Below are positions 5,730 to 7,075 of a stretch of DNA of 7,075 bases, piece by piece. Source of the DNA: Desulfuromonadaceae bacterium GWC2_58_13 (GTDB lineage Bacteria > Desulfobacterota > Desulfuromonadia > Desulfuromonadales > Trichloromonadaceae). The notes under the pieces are model-generated. The model saw nothing but the letters and a program-made list of their open reading frames with translations. It did not search any database and was not told the origin of the DNA. Position 1 is the stretch's first letter. Every line of letters starts with the position of its first letter. The stretch is taken from the NCBI GenBank assembly GCA_001825565.1, contig MHXM01000082.1, forward strand, positions 4,719 through 11,793. The letters run 5' to 3'. The translations under genes were made by a program, and so were the position numbers.

Positions 5730-5876
5730 ATGAAAAAGTTATTGGTGATGGGCTCGGTTTTTCTTCTGGTTTGTTCCTTGGTGGGCACGGCGGTTGCGAC
5801 GCCTGAACGCGCGGATCGCACCGGAAAAACCTGCGGTGAGTGTCATTCGAAGGTGGGCAAGCCGCTGGGCAAATAA
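5730..5876 (+). CDS. Very small secreted c-type haem (CxxCH) peptide
   Basis: A 48-residue precursor. Residues 1-23 form a clean Sec signal peptide: positive MKKLL start, hydrophobic core, and cleavage expected after TAVA (residue 23). The predicted mature part is only 25 residues and contains one CGECH motif (C35, C38, H39), the covalent haem-attachment signature of c-type cytochromes, in a context (TGKTCGECHSK) like that around haem sites of larger deltaproteobacterial cytochromes. The mature chain is basic. No distal Met or further His is obvious, so a second axial ligand would have to come from elsewhere. Its own promoter, a strong ribosome binding site and a terminator 23 bases after the stop make it a complete one-gene unit, not a truncated larger gene. 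It could be a haem peptide in the periplasm, a subunit of a larger cytochrome complex, or a relic. CxxCH in a short protein can also bind metal or occur by chance, but here it follows a signal peptide. Confidence 0.8.
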   Translation: MKKLLVMGSVFLLVCSLVGTAVATPERADRTGKTCGECHSKVGKPLGK

Positions 5877-5899
5877 TCTGAGCGGATCATACGAATGAA

Positions 5900-5937
5900 A
5901 AAGAGGCGGGGACGGATAAGTCCTCGCCTCTTTTTTT
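5900..5937. terminator. Bidirectional intrinsic terminator
   Basis: A 14-bp stem (5900-5913 with 5920-5933, one G-U pair) closes a 6-base loop and runs into seven Ts on the plus strand. On the minus strand the same stem is followed by a run of Ts (the A-run at 5898-5902). It ends the mini haem peptide transcript from the left and the selD-pilZ transcript from the right; the pilZ stop is only about 20 bases away. Confidence 0.92.
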
Positions 5938-5956
5938 ATTGCCGAGCGTTCCCCGG

Positions 5957-6307
5957 TTAGTCGGCTCCGTGGAGTTCGCGGTGAATTTTTTCCGGATCCC
6001 CGGTATTCAGTTCCATCAGCCGGATCAGGTGGCCGAAACTTTCCGGATCGGTCTGGGTAAAATGGATGCCGGCGGCTTTTTCGTGGATATGCGTGATAAC
6101 CCCCTGAAATTCAAGGATCAGATCGGGAGAGAGAGGCAGGCGTAGCTGGCAGGTTGGCGCGGCTGTCGCGGGTGGCGGCGCATCGAGCAACACCAGGGCG
6201 CCTTTCAGGGAGAGATCCTGAAGCACCCCTCGGTGGGGATGGTTGTCGGTGACAACGGTGACGATGGTGCCGAAAGGGATACGTCCGAATTTGCGTTTTT
6301 CTTGCAT
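5957..6307 (-). CDS. Single-domain PilZ protein, predicted c-di-GMP binder
   Basis: A 116-residue cytoplasmic protein consisting of little more than one PilZ domain. Both halves of the c-di-GMP binding signature are present: RKFGR (R5 and R9, the RxxxR motif) near the N-terminus and DLSLKG (D31, S33, G36, the D/NxSxxG motif). The rest has the strand pattern of the PilZ beta-barrel, including FQGVITHIHEKAAGIHF (about 68-84), followed by a C-terminal helix. Intact binding residues predict ligand binding, so it is a candidate receptor that changes a partner's activity; no output domain is attached. ATG 6307 has AAGGAG 7 bases upstream. It lies 25 bases after selD on the same strand and probably shares its transcript, ending at the terminator at 5900-5937. 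The partner and process regulated cannot be read from the sequence. Confidence 0.9.
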   Translation of the reverse strand: MQEKRKFGRIPFGTIVTVVTDNHPHRGVLQDLSLKGALVLLDAPPPATAAPTCQLRLPLSPDLILEFQGVITHIHEKAAGIHFTQTDPESFGHLIRLMELNTGDPEKIHRELHGAD

Positions 6308-6329
6308 GGGCAGCTCCTTTTTCAGGCGT

Positions 6330-6349
6330 CTTTTAGATCACTTTTAGAT
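6330..6349. repeat. Short direct repeat across the selD stop codon
   Basis: CTTTTAGAT occurs twice (6330-6338 and 6341-6349) separated by two bases, spanning the last selD codons and the stop. It looks like a small tandem duplication; no function is implied. Confidence 0.5.
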
Positions 6350-7075
6350 GCCCCGCCGGTCCGTCGACCACGGCGCCGATCTGAAAGGCGTCGCAGCCGG
6401 CCGCCAGCAGCCGGCTTTTCAGGTGTTCCGACTTCTCTTGGGCCACCGCGATCAACAATCCGCCCGAAGTCTGCGGGTCGGCCAGAATATCCATGAGTTC
6501 CGGTGCAATTGTCGCGCCGTTAATAATGCGAGGCAGGTAATACTGCCGGTTGTTGTAGCTTCCTTCCGGAACCAGGCCCATCGCGGCCATCTCGGCCACC
6601 TGGGGGTATATTCGCAGAGACGAAATCTGGATCTCGATCGCGACCCGGCTGGCTTCGGCCAATTCAAGGGCGTGGCCGAGCAGACCGAAACCGGTGATGT
6701 CGGTGCAGGCATGGATGCCGACGGCGAGCATGACTTCGGAGGCGGTTTTGTTGAGGGTCTGCATGCCGAGAATGGCTTCGGCCATGTCCGCTTCGGTAAT
6801 GACTTCGCCCTTGAGGGCGGTGGTCAGAATGCCGGTGCCCAGCGGTTTGGTCAAAATCAGCACATCTCCGGGGCGGGCTCCGACGGTGGATACCAGTCGT
6901 TGCGGATCGACCAGCCCGGTGACCGCCATGCCGAATTTGGGTTCGTCATCCTCCACCGTGTGTCCGCCAACGACCACCGCGCCCGCCTCCCGGACCTTTT
7001 CCGCGCCTCCCTTCAGGATTTCGACCAGTGTCGTCTGTGGCAGGCAGCGGGGGAAGCCGATCAGGTTCATTACCG
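6333..7075 (-). CDS. selD: Selenide, water dikinase (selenophosphate synthetase), C-terminal part
   Basis: The gene runs off the right edge, so the N-terminus with the catalytic Cys/Sec and lysine is not visible; 246 residues are. Family signatures in order from the truncated end: MNLIGFP, GGHTVEDDEPKFGMAVTGLV, LTKPLGTGI, CTDITGFGLLGHALELA, and ADPQTSGGLL near the C-terminus. SelD makes selenophosphate from selenide and ATP for selenocysteine and selenouridine synthesis; the visible part covers most of the AIRS-type ATP-binding fold and its C-terminal domain. Length and motif order match the usual protein of about 350 residues, with no truncation at the stop (6333-6335). Whether position 17 or so is Cys or Sec, of interest in deltaproteobacteria, lies outside the window. 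pilZ follows after 25 bases. Confidence 0.96.
   Translation of the reverse strand, partial: VMNLIGFPRCLPQTTLVEILKGGAEKVREAGAVVVGGHTVEDDEPKFGMAVTGLVDPQRLVSTVGARPGDVLILTKPLGTGILTTALKGEVITEADMAEAILGMQTLNKTASEVMLAVGIHACTDITGFGLLGHALELAEASRVAIEIQISSLRIYPQVAEMAAMGLVPEGSYNNRQYYLPRIINGATIAPELMDILADPQTSGGLLIAVAQEKSEHLKSRLLAAGCDAFQIGAVVDGPAGHLKVI

Noticed and set aside
1..7075. CRISPR array, tRNA or rRNA genes
   Set aside because: No regularly spaced repeats and no tRNA- or rRNA-like sequence were seen on either strand.

Overview
The window is a GC-rich bacterial chromosome segment with one AT-richer patch at about 2270-2780. A C-terminal MoxR-type ATPase with a VWA-like partner, a PilZ protein, selenophosphate synthetase, a very small CxxCH-containing secreted peptide and scraps of REP-associated transposase together suggest a Desulfuromonadota-like (Geobacter/Desulfuromonas-type) deltaproteobacterium. 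That placement is an inference from gene content only; there is no rRNA or other marker to confirm it.

Layout. Positions 2-766 (+) hold the C-terminal two thirds of a MoxR-family AAA+ ATPase. It is followed at once by a DUF2201/VWA-like protein (771-2009, +), a classic chaperone-ATPase plus VWA-adaptor pair. The VWA protein keeps the metal-site histidines of its peptidase-like half but appears to lack the catalytic glutamate. Positions 2010-2272 carry no gene and look like mobile-element debris with short hairpins. On the minus strand, 2273-2771 is an AT-rich SF0329-family gene. Its natural start and ribosome binding site are still visible, but they are out of frame with the body of the gene because of a small N-terminal deletion. 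Between it and the next gene lies a 59-bp stretch that resembles an integron attC site. Positions 2828-4450 (-) encode a 540-residue lipoprotein alpha/beta hydrolase with an EF-hand loop in its N-terminal region and a DUF413/MaoP-like C-terminal segment.

Positions 4488-4868 (-) are a decayed C-terminal helix-turn-helix of a REP-associated tyrosine transposase. Positions 4872-5235 hold no convincing gene. A 134-residue orphan protein follows at 5236-5640 (+). The best-formed small transcription unit is at 5670-5937: a sigma70-like promoter, a strong Shine-Dalgarno, a 48-codon gene for a signal peptide plus one CGECH haem motif, and a near-perfect bidirectional terminator. Converging from the right on the minus strand are selD (3' part, 6333-7075) and a single-domain PilZ protein (5957-6307). 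They are 25 bp apart and probably co-transcribed, ending at the shared terminator.

Working relations. The MoxR/VWA pair is a functional unit. selD-pilZ is a probable transcription unit with no obvious mechanistic link. The region from about 2030 to 4870 looks like an accessory island, judged by base composition, a broken gene, transposase remnants and the attC-like site. The most notable candidates are the minimal haem peptide, the multi-part lipoprotein hydrolase and the cassette-like SF0329 gene.
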